Positions 33,750-42,288 of a stretch of DNA of 64,000 bases are shown piece after piece (the first letter of the stretch is position 1; each line of letters begins with the position of its first letter). The notes below the pieces were generated by a model that did no database searches, had not been told where the DNA came from, and worked only from the letters and a program-made list of their open reading frames with translations. The stretch comes from Roseicitreum antarcticum (GTDB taxonomy: Bacteria > Pseudomonadota > Alphaproteobacteria > Rhodobacterales > Rhodobacteraceae). A program made the position numbers and the translations under genes. Location of the stretch: NCBI RefSeq assembly GCF_014681765.1, contig NZ_CP061498.1, forward strand, positions 3,051,501-3,115,500. Direction: 5' to 3'.

Positions 33750-34194
33750 GCAGGGATCTGGGCGGCATGGCCGCAAAGGGCAGACTTCCCTCGCGCATGC
33801 CTGATCGCGCTCAGAGGTGTGCATATGCTTGTCCAGCCATTCCTGCGCGCCAGTTGAACTGCCGCGCGCCTGGCTGAGTGGCGGCGCAATCGGGTATGTC
33901 TGGCCGCTTTTCCCAATGCTTGGCATCGGGGATCCTCACCCGCGTCTGCAGGTGTCGCATCGTTGTCTTTTGAGGGCAAAGCCCTTGCTTGGCGAAAAGC
34001 ATGGCAGCGGGCATTGCACTGATCCTCCTGAAGATCACCGTCCGCATGCAGGGTAATTCGGTACAAGGCGCGGCATCAACGGAAGTGTGGTGTCGGTTGC
34101 GCATGCCGGACTTGCCCTGATGCAGGGCCGACGGAACCCAACCAGTCACGCGGGGGTGCCGGGATGCACCCTTGCCGCCGGAGCGATTGTCCCA
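33750..34194. other. Intergenic region without recognised content
   Basis: In these 445 bp no frame on either strand has a Shine-Dalgarno site with recognisable protein sequence, and no dyad or promoter was convincing. Confidence 0.4.
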
Positions 34195-34815
34195 ATGATC
34201 GAGTATATTTCAACCCATGCGCAGGCCCTGAACGTTTTGTTCAACGGCACCATGGTGCTGATCTGGACGCTGTACTTTCAGGTGTTTCTGGTCAACCACC
34301 TGCGGCAGGGCCGCAACATGATCCACATCGACCTCGGCGCAGCGCAGGGCGCGCGGTCGCGCTGTCTGGTGACGAACCTCAGTTCAAATGCCGTCTATGT
34401 GCAGGCGATCATCGCCGACCTGTCGAGCAACGGCGCAACCTCGCGAACGCGCATCACCGACCGGGAAGAAATCCCTCTGGATGAAACGAAAGATCCGTTG
34501 GCGCGGACCAACCGTGGCACGTTGCACACGGGCCAGACCGTGGACATCGGCTCGCTGGAGGATCTGGTCAGCCGCGCCCAGATCCGGCTACACGAGCATT
34601 GGTCCGCCGACAGCATTGATACCGTGACAATCACTGTCGTGGCGATTTCAGGGCAGATCGACCGGATCGTCGCCGCCAGCAAGTCGTTCGATTCTGAGCA
34701 TCTGGATGACGGGGGAAGCGTGTTCACGGCAAAGAACATCCTGACCCATCAGATCCGACCCCGGCAGACCCGTGAAGAATTCAGTCAGATGCTGCGCGAT
34801 CAGAAGTTTGGGTAG
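34195..34815 (+). CDS. Hypothetical membrane-anchored protein
   Basis: This 206-residue protein starts at MIEYISTHAQ; a longer frame begins at 34087 without support. One TM helix lies near residues 13-32 (LFNGTMVLIWTLYFQVFLV). The rest is a soluble mixed alpha/beta domain (RCLVTNLSSNAVYVQAII, DTVTITVVAIS) ending in a charged tail. A periplasmic-binding or enzyme motif was not found. It lies between stress-type genes but has no clear EcfG promoter. Confidence 0.7.
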   Translation: MIEYISTHAQALNVLFNGTMVLIWTLYFQVFLVNHLRQGRNMIHIDLGAAQGARSRCLVTNLSSNAVYVQAIIADLSSNGATSRTRITDREEIPLDETKDPLARTNRGTLHTGQTVDIGSLEDLVSRAQIRLHEHWSADSIDTVTITVVAISGQIDRIVAASKSFDSEHLDDGGSVFTAKNILTHQIRPRQTREEFSQMLRDQKFG

Positions 34816-35117
34816 GCGGAACCAGACCAGAGCCGGGCGAGAAACCGGAAATATCGACCCTGTGCTCCATACCGTCATGTCCGGTTGACACATGCCCCAC
34901 CGTTCAGCCTTCCAACGTCCTGGGCGTGGGGGCGTTTCCCGAGTTTCTCGGAACGGTCCGTCCGGTTTCCCCTTGTGGCAGGGGCAACCGGGAACCATCT
35001 ATCTGCCAGAACGTTGTAGGTCCACGTTAGCGCCTTAGGGGCGTAGTGTGGACGGGCGTCGCGGTATTTATGCTGCTCGCCCGCTTTCATATGGTCAACC
35101 GTCGAAAGGATGCTGTC
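34816..35117. other. Intergenic region upstream of the DUF3008 gene
   Basis: This 302-bp gap has no convincing gene. It holds the GGAAC-N16-CGTT promoter at 34991-35015. Confidence 0.5.
34991..35015 (+). promoter_or_regulatory. EcfG-type promoter of the DUF3008 gene
   Basis: GGAAC (34991-34995) and CGTT (35012-35015) have a 16-bp spacer, about 100 bp upstream of the DUF3008 start. Confidence 0.7.
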
Positions 35118-35312
35118 ATGCCAGCGCAATCGAAAGCCCAGCAAAAGGCCGCAGGTGCCGCACTTGCCGCTAAACGCGACGAAAGCGAGGTCAGCGCGCT
35201 TCAAGGGGCGTCGCGGGAGATGTATGACAGCATGACCGAGGCCGAACTTGAAGACCTTGCTGCGACGCCGCGCAAGCAACTTCCCGATCGGAAAGACGAG
35301 GGCGACAGCTGA
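35118..35312 (+). CDS. DUF3008 family small protein
   Basis: This 64-residue soluble protein starts at MPAQSKAQQKAAGAAL, the family's typical N-terminus (M-P-A-x-S-K-A-Q-Q-K-A-A-G). A Glu/Lys-rich helix and a short SMTEAELEDLA segment follow, and it ends KDEGDS. DUF3008 proteins are small, basic/acidic and common in Alphaproteobacteria; function is unknown. AAAGGATG provides the ribosome site. An EcfG-type promoter upstream suggests stress induction, possibly reading into exoD. Confidence 0.85.
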   Translation: MPAQSKAQQKAAGAALAAKRDESEVSALQGASREMYDSMTEAELEDLAATPRKQLPDRKDEGDS

Positions 35313-35419
35313 TTTTCCGGCTGTGACGGCTGCCGTTGTGTACGATCATTGCCTGTCATCCCGCAAATCCACGATGCATGCGAGAGGGGACAGTCCCCTT
35401 CTTGAAATTGAAGTGAAAT

Positions 35420-36004
35420 ATGACCGACACCGACGATAACAAGATCATCCACCTTTACGACCGGCTTTATGAGGCCAGCGAACAGGACACCATCAAGGTG
35501 CAAGATGTGGTTTCGGCCATCGGTACGCGCAGCATGATCCCTTTCATGCTGGTGCCTGCGTTTGTTGCCGCGACGCCGCTGTCGGGTATTCCCGGCCTTT
35601 CCTCCGTCTGCGGTCTCATGATCGCGCTTGTTGCCTTCAGGATGCTGCTGAACTACGACACTATGGCGCTGCCGGGATGGATCGAACAAAAAACCGTACC
35701 GGGGTATAAACTGAAGTCAGCGCTCGAAAAATCCCGCCCGGTGGTGCAGTGGATTGATCGTCATTCACATCAACGCTGGGCGCGGTTGTTTCGCAGGCCG
35801 GTGATCTGGGTGCCGCAGACGCTGTGCCTGATGACGGGGCTGCTTATGCCTTTTTTGGAGATTATCCCCTTCACCGGCTCGGTCGCGGCGACTGCGGTCT
35901 GCCTGCTGGCCCTGTCAATGATGGTCCGCGACGGTCTGTTCTTCCTGATCGCTTTGCTGCCCTATGCGGCGCTTATCGGTCTGTTTGTCACGCAAGTGAT
36001 GTGA
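35420..36004 (+). CDS. exoD: ExoD-family membrane protein
   Basis: This 194-residue protein matches the ExoD family: a short N-terminal soluble part, then the hydrophobic segment MIPFMLVPAFVAATPLSGIPG. Further TM helices include PFLEIIPFTGSVAATAVCLLALSMMVRDG. ExoD was first linked to exopolysaccharide production and alkaline tolerance in rhizobia; its biochemical role is not settled. It follows the DUF3008 gene by 107 bp and may share its promoter. Confidence 0.85.
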   Translation: MTDTDDNKIIHLYDRLYEASEQDTIKVQDVVSAIGTRSMIPFMLVPAFVAATPLSGIPGLSSVCGLMIALVAFRMLLNYDTMALPGWIEQKTVPGYKLKSALEKSRPVVQWIDRHSHQRWARLFRRPVIWVPQTLCLMTGLLMPFLEIIPFTGSVAATAVCLLALSMMVRDGLFFLIALLPYAALIGLFVTQVM

Positions 36005-36084
36005 CGCGGCGCGTGGGCTGGCCTGTACGTTGACCCGCGGTATGCCCGTGCGGGGGCTTGCGTGGCCCGCAGTATGTATTTTCG

Positions 36085-36110
36085 GGAACGATGACGCGAT
36101 CTGAAACATT
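36085..36110 (+). promoter_or_regulatory. EcfG-like promoter of the PRC-barrel gene (imperfect)
   Basis: GGAAC (36085-36089) is followed after 17 bp by CATT, one mismatch from CGTT, 33 bp before the start codon. Confidence 0.5.
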
Positions 36111-36142
36111 GTCCTTGTAACGCAACCAATCGGAGCAAGACA

Positions 36143-36547
36143 ATGACGGACAATACCCATAACGAAGCCCGCATCGTAACCGAAAACCCCGGCGCGCTGA
36201 ACGAATCCGGGCGGTTGATCGCCTCTGACCGGGTAGAGGGCACCAAGGTCTACAATCCTGAGGGCGAACATGTTGGGAGCATTCAGAACTTCATGGTCGA
36301 CAAACTGAACGGCAAGGTCTCCTACGCCGTCATGTCCTTTGGTGGCTTTCTCGGCATTGGTGAACGCTACCACCCCTTGCCTTGGGACGCGCTGACGTTC
36401 GACCCTGAACTTGGCGGCTACCGTGTGAGTGTGACGCGCGCACAACTCGAAGACGCGCCAAGTTTCGCTCAGGATGAGGATCCTTGGGTCGACCCCGAAT
36501 ATGGTCGCAACGTTTATGCGTTTTACGGAATGCCGTTCTATTCCTGA
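36143..36547 (+). CDS. PRC-barrel domain protein
   Basis: This 134-residue protein has a single PRC-barrel (about residues 20-95) with the motif EGTKVYNPEGEHVGSIQNFM and YHPLPWDALTFD. The N-terminus is a polar extension and the C-terminus a short tail ending FYGMPFYS. Stand-alone PRC-barrel proteins are frequent members of alphaproteobacterial stress regulons. GGAGC gives the ribosome site. Confidence 0.88.
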   Translation: MTDNTHNEARIVTENPGALNESGRLIASDRVEGTKVYNPEGEHVGSIQNFMVDKLNGKVSYAVMSFGGFLGIGERYHPLPWDALTFDPELGGYRVSVTRAQLEDAPSFAQDEDPWVDPEYGRNVYAFYGMPFYS

Positions 36548-37112
36548 ATGCCGCGTATTGAACGGGGGGGCCGTCTTGGCTGCCCCGTGTTGGCAAGGCG
36601 GCGATCCGGTGCCCTCGATTGTCGTGCCCCGCTGGTTCGGTGTGTGGCGCGACAAGGCTGCCGGGGCGAAGCATCAGCCACCACTGGCCAGTCTTCGTTC
36701 AGGGTTCTGTCGACACGGTGAGACGCCGAAGCGGGCTTTCCGTGTGTCTTTCCCGCTGGTAAATTCGGCTTCTCTCGCGATCCACCGAGGCGAAATTGCC
36801 GTGCGCGGATCCGTCGGAATACCCGTCGTGCGTTTACCCCCGTGACATTTCCGCTGTTTTAGTTAACACTATCAATGCCTGCATCGCGGGTGGCTTCTCC
36901 AGGGGCCTCTTTCCTGGCAACGCAGACACGTGTTTCCCGTACCGCGCTTCGCCGCTGTGTGCATTGGTGGTTATCCCGTCGACCGAACTGCAAACTGTGA
37001 AACAATACGGCCGCAGGATGATCCGACCCCGGGAAAGTGGGTATTGCCAACCCGGGGCACCCATTGCCCCGGAATTGAAGTGATCGTGACGGCAGACGCG
37101 CCGGGTACGCAG
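36548..37112. other. Intergenic region upstream of the cyclopropane synthase
   Basis: In this 565-bp gap no gene, strong dyad or canonical promoter was recognised. The cfa start is uncertain, and GTG at 37080 or 37086 would shorten the gap slightly. Confidence 0.4.
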
Positions 37113-38396
37113 ATGTTAAACAGCTTCTTCACAAGGGTGGCCGAAAGCCACATCAAGACTGGGCACCTCTACCTGACATTTCCCGATGGCTCTGCAGCCT
37201 CGGTCGGTGACGGCACGGGCGGGCGCGTCGCGATTCGCATCACCGACAGCCGAACGGTCCGACGGATGTGCATCAACCCCGAACTGGCATTGGGGGAGGC
37301 GTTCATGGAAGGCACCCTGATCGTGGATGCGGGATCGATTTACGACTTCCTGGAACTGCTTTTCCGCAATACCAGCGTGACCCGCCTCAACGGGGTGCCG
37401 AGGCTGCTCCGCGCTGCTTTCGGCGCGTTCAACCGGCTGACTGGCTACAATTCGGTCGCGCGGTCCAAATCCAACGTGGCGCATCACTACGACCTGAACG
37501 GCGAATTGTACCGGCTGTTTCTGGACAGCGACAGCCAGTACTCCTGCGGCTATTTCGAGGATGCGCGGGCCTCGCTCGAAGCGGCACAGTTGGCGAAGAA
37601 ACGGCATCTGGCGGCGAAGATGGCTCTGCTGCCGGGACAGCGCGTGCTCGACATCGGGTCAGGCTGGGGCGGGCTGGGCCTGTATCTGGCGGCGCATTTC
37701 GACGCGCAGGTCGATGGGGTGACGCTGTCGCAAGAGCAATTCGGTGTATCCAATGCCCGCGCCCGCGCCGCCGGGCTGAATGGAAACGTCAGCTTCGACC
37801 TGAAAGACTACCGAGACATTACGCAGCGCTACGACCGTATCGTGTCGGTCGGTATGTTCGAGCATGTCGGGCGTCGGTCCTACGCAGAGTTCTTCGCCAA
37901 GGTGCATGACCTTCTGACCGAGGATGGGGTGATGCTGTTGCACTACATCGGCCAGACCGGGCAGCCCTCGCACACCAATCCGTGGATCCTGAAATACATC
38001 TTCCCCGGCGGCCATATGCCCGCCCTGTCCGAGGTTCTGCCCGTGATCGAGCGTCATGGGTTGGTCGTCACCGATCTGGAAGTGCTGCGCCTGCATTATG
38101 CAGAGACATTGCGCGACTGGCGGCAGAACTTCATGGCGCGGCGGGATGAGGCCGTGGTCCTCTATGATGAGAGGTTTGCTCGGATGTGGGAATTCTACCT
38201 CGCCGCGTCTGAAACCGCCTTCCGCCATCAAGGGTTGGTTGTGCATCAGATCCAGTTGGCGCGGCGGCAGGACGCGGTGCCCCTGACCCGCGACTATATC
38301 GGACAGGCCGAGGCGCGGCTTCGGGACAGTGAGGTGTCGCAGCGTGCCGTCGGAACGGATGATGTGCCTGCGGGGGAGGCCAAGCAGATGGCGTGA
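37113..38396 (+). CDS. cfa: Cyclopropane-fatty-acyl-phospholipid synthase family methyltransferase
   Basis: This 427-residue SAM-dependent enzyme has an N-terminal lipid-binding part (MLNSFFTRVAESHIKTGHLY) and the methyltransferase motif I VLDIGSGWGGLGLYLA. Family signatures are HYDLNGELYRLFLD, DSQYSCGYFE, RIVSVGMFEHVGRR and HNPWI-like HTNPWILKYIFPGG. The enzyme adds a methylene bridge to unsaturated membrane lipids, a classic stationary-phase or stress response. A GTG at 37086 is an alternative start. Confidence 0.9.
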   Translation: MLNSFFTRVAESHIKTGHLYLTFPDGSAASVGDGTGGRVAIRITDSRTVRRMCINPELALGEAFMEGTLIVDAGSIYDFLELLFRNTSVTRLNGVPRLLRAAFGAFNRLTGYNSVARSKSNVAHHYDLNGELYRLFLDSDSQYSCGYFEDARASLEAAQLAKKRHLAAKMALLPGQRVLDIGSGWGGLGLYLAAHFDAQVDGVTLSQEQFGVSNARARAAGLNGNVSFDLKDYRDITQRYDRIVSVGMFEHVGRRSYAEFFAKVHDLLTEDGVMLLHYIGQTGQPSHTNPWILKYIFPGGHMPALSEVLPVIERHGLVVTDLEVLRLHYAETLRDWRQNFMARRDEAVVLYDERFARMWEFYLAASETAFRHQGLVVHQIQLARRQDAVPLTRDYIGQAEARLRDSEVSQRAVGTDDVPAGEAKQMA

Positions 38397-38482
38397 CCCG
38401 CGCGAGACGCAGGTCGGCAGCGATCATCCGCAGGACATCAGACGACAAAAGCCACCTGCCCTTGGCCAGCATTTCGAGCCTG

Positions 38483-38527
38483 CCCGCCACTTTTTGTCCC
38501 GCCACTTTTTGTCCCGTCACTTTTTGT
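38483..38527. repeat. 15-bp tandem repeat, three copies
   Basis: CCCGCCACTTTTTGT occurs three times head to tail at 38483, 38498 and 38513 (the last with one C-to-T change), in the gap between the convergent cfa and lyase genes. Confidence 0.85.
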
Positions 38528-38656
38528 GTATCGCTCTACCGGGGCACACGACATTGCGCGGGCTATCCCGGGGTTCTGCACAATCTTGCGGCCATATACA
38601 GCCGCACACGGCATAGGGGTTATTCGTCGCCCCGACTTCGCGTGCTACGCCGAACT

Positions 38657-39544
38657 TCAGCCCTCATCTTCGTGGAGATGTGCGAAGTGCTGGTGTTCGC
38701 TTAACCCAACGATCTTGGCGTAATCGGCATAAGTGGCTGGGGGCAGGGCGGCTGGGTGCTGGTTTTGCCGCAGGTCCAACAGGGCGGCCCTTGCCCCTGC
38801 AATCGCGCCGAAGAGCGCCGTCACCGCATAAAGCGCTACGGAAAAGCCCATATCGTCCAGTTCCGAAAGTGTCAGCGATGCCGCATCGGTACCGTCAACC
38901 AGGCTGACAACCTTCGGCCCCTCCAGGCCACGCGCGATTCCCTCAACTTCTGCCCGGGTCTTTACCCCATCGACAAACACCAGATCCACCCCGGTGCCGC
39001 GATAGGCGTGGGCGCGGTCCAGTGCGGCGGCCAGCCCTTCGGGTTGCAGCGCGTCGGTGCGTCCGATCAGCAGCGTGTCGGTCTGCATCTCATCGCGCGC
39101 GGCGACGGCGGCGCGCAGCCGTCCGACCGCCTGTGCGCGGCTGACCAGCCGCACGCCCGCCAGCTGCCCGCAGCGTTTGGGGGTTTCCTGATCCTCCAGA
39201 TGCAGCGCCGCCACCCCGGCCTGCGCGTATTCTTGCACGGTGCGCCGGACGTTCAGTGGCCCACCATAGCCGGTATCGGCATCGGCGATCACAGGCAGAT
39301 CACAGGCGCGGACGAAGGCGCGGGCCTGCTCTGCCATTTCGGACTGGGTCATCAGGCCGAGGTCCGGCGTGCCCAGCCGTGACGCGGTGACCCCCAGCCC
39401 TGTCATATACACCGCCCCGAACCCTGCATCGGCCACCAGCCGCGCGCTCAGCGCGTCGGCCGCACCCGGGCATGCCAGGATGCCCCCGCGCGACAGCCGC
39501 GCCCGCAGCCGCGCGGCGCCGTCCAGCAAGCCGTTCTGCCTCAT
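38657..39544 (-). CDS. Isocitrate lyase/PEP mutase family lyase
   Basis: This 295-residue (beta/alpha)8 enzyme has the Mg-binding loop DADTGYGG and the catalytic-loop cysteine in KRCG (EDQETPKRCGQ). The family includes 2-methylisocitrate lyase, 2,3-dimethylmalate lyase and oxaloacetate decarboxylase. It ends a minus-strand operon that encodes a TTT transporter and a FAD hydroxyacid dehydrogenase, so cleavage of a 2-hydroxy or branched dicarboxylate is inferred. Its start overlaps the GntR stop by 4 bp. Confidence 0.86.
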   Translation of the reverse strand: MRQNGLLDGAARLRARLSRGGILACPGAADALSARLVADAGFGAVYMTGLGVTASRLGTPDLGLMTQSEMAEQARAFVRACDLPVIADADTGYGGPLNVRRTVQEYAQAGVAALHLEDQETPKRCGQLAGVRLVSRAQAVGRLRAAVAARDEMQTDTLLIGRTDALQPEGLAAALDRAHAYRGTGVDLVFVDGVKTRAEVEGIARGLEGPKVVSLVDGTDAASLTLSELDDMGFSVALYAVTALFGAIAGARAALLDLRQNQHPAALPPATYADYAKIVGLSEHQHFAHLHEDEG

Positions 39545-40245
39545 CGTTGGCCCTCCACCATTGTGATGTTTCCGCCCAGATGCCCATCGGCCAGTGCGCG
39601 GCTGTAGACGGTTTCGGTGCGCGCGATATGACAGCGCAATAGCGTGTCGAAATCATCCATCCGCCCTTCCGGCAACAGCGATGTCATCATCTTGTGTTCC
39701 TGAAAAGACTCGGCCCGCCGCGCGGCATAGGGGGCCGTGATGTTGGCGCGCAGCGCCGCGATCCGCCCGGTAACAAGGGCATTGGCATCGCGCAGGTAAG
39801 AGTTGCCGCAATGGTCGAAGGCGGCATTGTGGAACCTTGTATCAAGGCGGCCGTACGCATCTGCATCGTCGCCGTCCAGCGCACTTTGCATCTTTGCCAC
39901 GATCGACGACAATTCCGCCAGATAGGCATCGCGCGCCACGTGCAGTGCGACGCGCACGCCCTGTGTCTCGATGATTTCGCGGTATGTGCAGATCGCTTTG
40001 ATGTCGTCGGGCGAGGTCTCGAATACGAAGGTGCCGCGTTTGGGCCGCACCACCACCAGCCCCTCATGCGTCAGCAGCGCCATTGCATCCCGGATCGGCG
40101 TGCGCGAGACGCCCAGCATCTCGACCACGCGATCTTCCGAGATCTTCTCGCCCAGACGGAAGGTGCCCGACAGGATGGCATCGCGGATCTGGTCCGCAGC
40201 GGTTTCGGCCAGCGATTTGGCGGGGATGATGCGGGTCAGCGCCAT
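39541..40245 (-). CDS. GntR/FadR-family transcriptional regulator
   Basis: This 234-residue regulator starts at MALTRIIPAK; longer frames enter the transporter gene. The winged HTH is near residues 10-70 (EKISEDRVVEMLGVSRTPIR). The FCD domain follows, with metal-site-like His residues (FHNAAFDHCGN, LLRCHIART). It is embedded in the operon it probably controls, between tctA and the lyase gene, overlapping tctA by 10 bp. Confidence 0.9.
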   Translation of the reverse strand: MALTRIIPAKSLAETAADQIRDAILSGTFRLGEKISEDRVVEMLGVSRTPIRDAMALLTHEGLVVVRPKRGTFVFETSPDDIKAICTYREIIETQGVRVALHVARDAYLAELSSIVAKMQSALDGDDADAYGRLDTRFHNAAFDHCGNSYLRDANALVTGRIAALRANITAPYAARRAESFQEHKMMTSLLPEGRMDDFDTLLRCHIARTETVYSRALADGHLGGNITMVEGQR

Positions 40246-41741
40246 GATGTGACTGCCCGGCGTCGCTGGCGCAACCACAAGATGGCGGGCGTGACCCAGA
40301 CCACCAGAACCAGCAGCGCCAGCCCGGCGGCAATCGGCCGCTCCACAAAGCCCAGGATGCTCGCGTCGGCCTTGATCAGCGATGTGACAAAATTGCGTTC
40401 CACCAAAAGCCCCATCACGATACCCAGAATTGCCGGTGCAACCGGAAATCCGTTTTCTTCCATCAGATACGCAAAGGTACCCAGAACCAGCATGATGACA
40501 ATACCCGTTGCGGAAGAGTCGATGGAATACGATCCCACGATACAAAATGCCAGGATCAATGGCGCGAGTGTCAGCTTCGGCACGCGCAACACCTGCGATG
40601 CCAGCGCGACAGCCAGAAGGCCCAGCGGAACGATCAGCAGGTTGGCGATCAGAAACACCAGGAAGATCGCCATGATCGTATCACCCGAGGTCAGGAAGAC
40701 CATCGGCCCGGGATTCAGCCCTTTGATATACAGGACGCCGATGACGATTGCGGTGATGCTGTCGCCCGGAATACCGAACACCATCGCCGGGACATAGGCG
40801 CCCGAAAGGGCCGAATTATTCGCCGCGCAGGCCTCCACCAGCCCGGTTTCGCTGCCCTTGCCGTATTCCTCGGGTGTCTTCGAGAACCGCTTGGAAACGG
40901 CGTAGGAAATCCACGATCCGATGTCGGATCCCGCGCCGGGCAGGATGCCGATGATTGTGCCCACGGTAGACCCGCGCAGCAGGTTCAGCTTTGATCGCCA
41001 AAGAAACGCACCCACACCTTTGAACATTCCCAGCGGGTTGCCCACCGGGGCCACCGGCGCGGTGATTTCGCGGTTGACGAAGGTACGGATAAGTTCGGGG
41101 ATTGCGAACATGCCGATCAGGGCGGGCACGAAGGCAACCCCACCCAGCAATGAGGTCATGCCGAAGGTGAAACGCGGATAGCCGGAAGTTGTCTCCATCC
41201 CGATGCTGGCGATCAACAGGCCGAACAGCAGCGACATCAGCGATTTCAGGATCGACCCTGTGCCCAGCATCACCGCTGCCGACAGGCCCAGCAGCGCCAG
41301 CCAGAAGTACTCGAACGAGGTGAAGTTCAGCGAAATGATCGCCAGTTGTGGCGCGGCGACCATCAAGACCAGCGAGCCGAACACCCCGCCGATGGCTGAT
41401 GCGCTGACCGCAATGCCCAGCGCGCGGGCGACACGGCCCTTCTGCGTCAGGGCGCTCAGGTCGTTGATATAGGCGGCCGATGCGGCGGTGCCGGGGATGC
41501 GGACCAGGGCTGCGGGAATGTCAGAGGCAAAAATCGCCATCGCGGCCGTGGTCACGATGGCGGCAATCGCAGGCACCGGGTCCATGAAAAACGTGATCGG
41601 TACCAGCAGCGCGGTCGCCATGGTGGCCGACAGGCCTGGCACGGCGCCAACGAAGAGGCCGAAGGCCGCACACGCCAGAATGACCCCAGCCATGTGCCAG
41701 GTCAGGACCAGTGGCAGTGCATCGGCAATATTGGCCAGCAT
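40236..41741 (-). CDS. tctA: Tripartite tricarboxylate transporter, large membrane subunit
   Basis: This 501-residue protein starts at MLANIADALP; sequence further upstream in frame is antisense to tctB. About ten to twelve TM helices are seen, with TctA motifs FGLFVGAVPGLSATMATALL, LGIAVSASAIGG and GILPGAGSDIGSWISYAVSKR. It forms the transport core with TctB and uses the periplasmic TctC as substrate receptor. Start and stop overlap both neighbours. Confidence 0.92.
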   Translation of the reverse strand: MLANIADALPLVLTWHMAGVILACAAFGLFVGAVPGLSATMATALLVPITFFMDPVPAIAAIVTTAAMAIFASDIPAALVRIPGTAASAAYINDLSALTQKGRVARALGIAVSASAIGGVFGSLVLMVAAPQLAIISLNFTSFEYFWLALLGLSAAVMLGTGSILKSLMSLLFGLLIASIGMETTSGYPRFTFGMTSLLGGVAFVPALIGMFAIPELIRTFVNREITAPVAPVGNPLGMFKGVGAFLWRSKLNLLRGSTVGTIIGILPGAGSDIGSWISYAVSKRFSKTPEEYGKGSETGLVEACAANNSALSGAYVPAMVFGIPGDSITAIVIGVLYIKGLNPGPMVFLTSGDTIMAIFLVFLIANLLIVPLGLLAVALASQVLRVPKLTLAPLILAFCIVGSYSIDSSATGIVIMLVLGTFAYLMEENGFPVAPAILGIVMGLLVERNFVTSLIKADASILGFVERPIAAGLALLVLVVWVTPAILWLRQRRRAVTSWR

Positions 41742-42205
41742 CAGAAAATTCCCTTCAGGACACCCGCCGGAATGGGAACCTGCAACAGCCGCGACATCAC
41801 AAGATGCACTGTGACGACGAAGCCGATTGCCAGCGCGATATACGCCGGGTGCCGCTTGCCTGATGTCACGAACAATGCGACCAGCAGCAGGCTTCCACCC
41901 AGCGGAAAGCCGACGGTCTCGAACGTTGCGGCCAGCAGCGCCGTTCCGGCCACCACAACGATGACGCTGGCGATCCGGTCTGGTCGGCGCCAGTGCGGCG
42001 AAATCTGCGCCAGCGCGCCGCCGCTCAGGAGTCCCTGCACACCGATACCGATGCCGCCCAGCACGCACAGGCTGCCCAGAACCACGGGAAAGGTGCCCGG
42101 GCCGATGGGCTGCCCGGTCAGGCGGGGAAAGCCGCTGGCGGTCCAGACGACCCACAGACCGCAGATGATCAGCATGGCGCCAATGATGCTGTCGTGGAAT
42201 TTCAT
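41741..42205 (-). CDS. tctB: Tripartite tricarboxylate transporter, small membrane subunit
   Basis: This 154-residue protein has four predicted TM helices (for example IIGAMLIICGLWVVWTASGFP and IASVIVVVAGTALLAATF), the usual TctB size and layout. Its stop shares a base with the tctA start. The gene is separated from tctC by 83 bp that contain a strong hairpin. Confidence 0.85.
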   Translation of the reverse strand: MKFHDSIIGAMLIICGLWVVWTASGFPRLTGQPIGPGTFPVVLGSLCVLGGIGIGVQGLLSGGALAQISPHWRRPDRIASVIVVVAGTALLAATFETVGFPLGGSLLLVALFVTSGKRHPAYIALAIGFVVTVHLVMSRLLQVPIPAGVLKGIF

Positions 42206-42249
42206 GCCGTCAGCCTCCCCCTTCTATCCGGTCTGAAGATGCACGGTCT

Positions 42250-42280
42250 GCCCGGCGCAGGCTATATCCCTGCGCCGGGC
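42250..42280 (-). terminator. Strong hairpin between tctC and tctB
   Basis: GCCCGGCGCAGG and CCTGCGCCGGGC form a perfect 12-bp stem with a 7-nt loop, 8 bp past the tctC stop. No T-run follows, so it more likely stabilises or attenuates the tctC mRNA relative to tctBA. Confidence 0.65.
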
Positions 42281-42288
42281 GGGTCGTG

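Noticed and set aside
37019-37048. RpoE (ChrR-controlled) promoter for cfa, suggested by TGATCC at 37019
   Set aside because: No matching TAAGA-type -10 element is found at the right distance.
38401-38616. Small protein with repeated SRHFL units
   Set aside because: The repeat is explained by the 15-bp tandem DNA repeat; there is no ribosome site or conserved N-terminus.
40246-40545. Extended N-terminus of the GntR regulator
   Set aside because: The extra 100 residues are out-of-frame tctA sequence; the FadR-type N-terminus begins at MALTRIIPAK.
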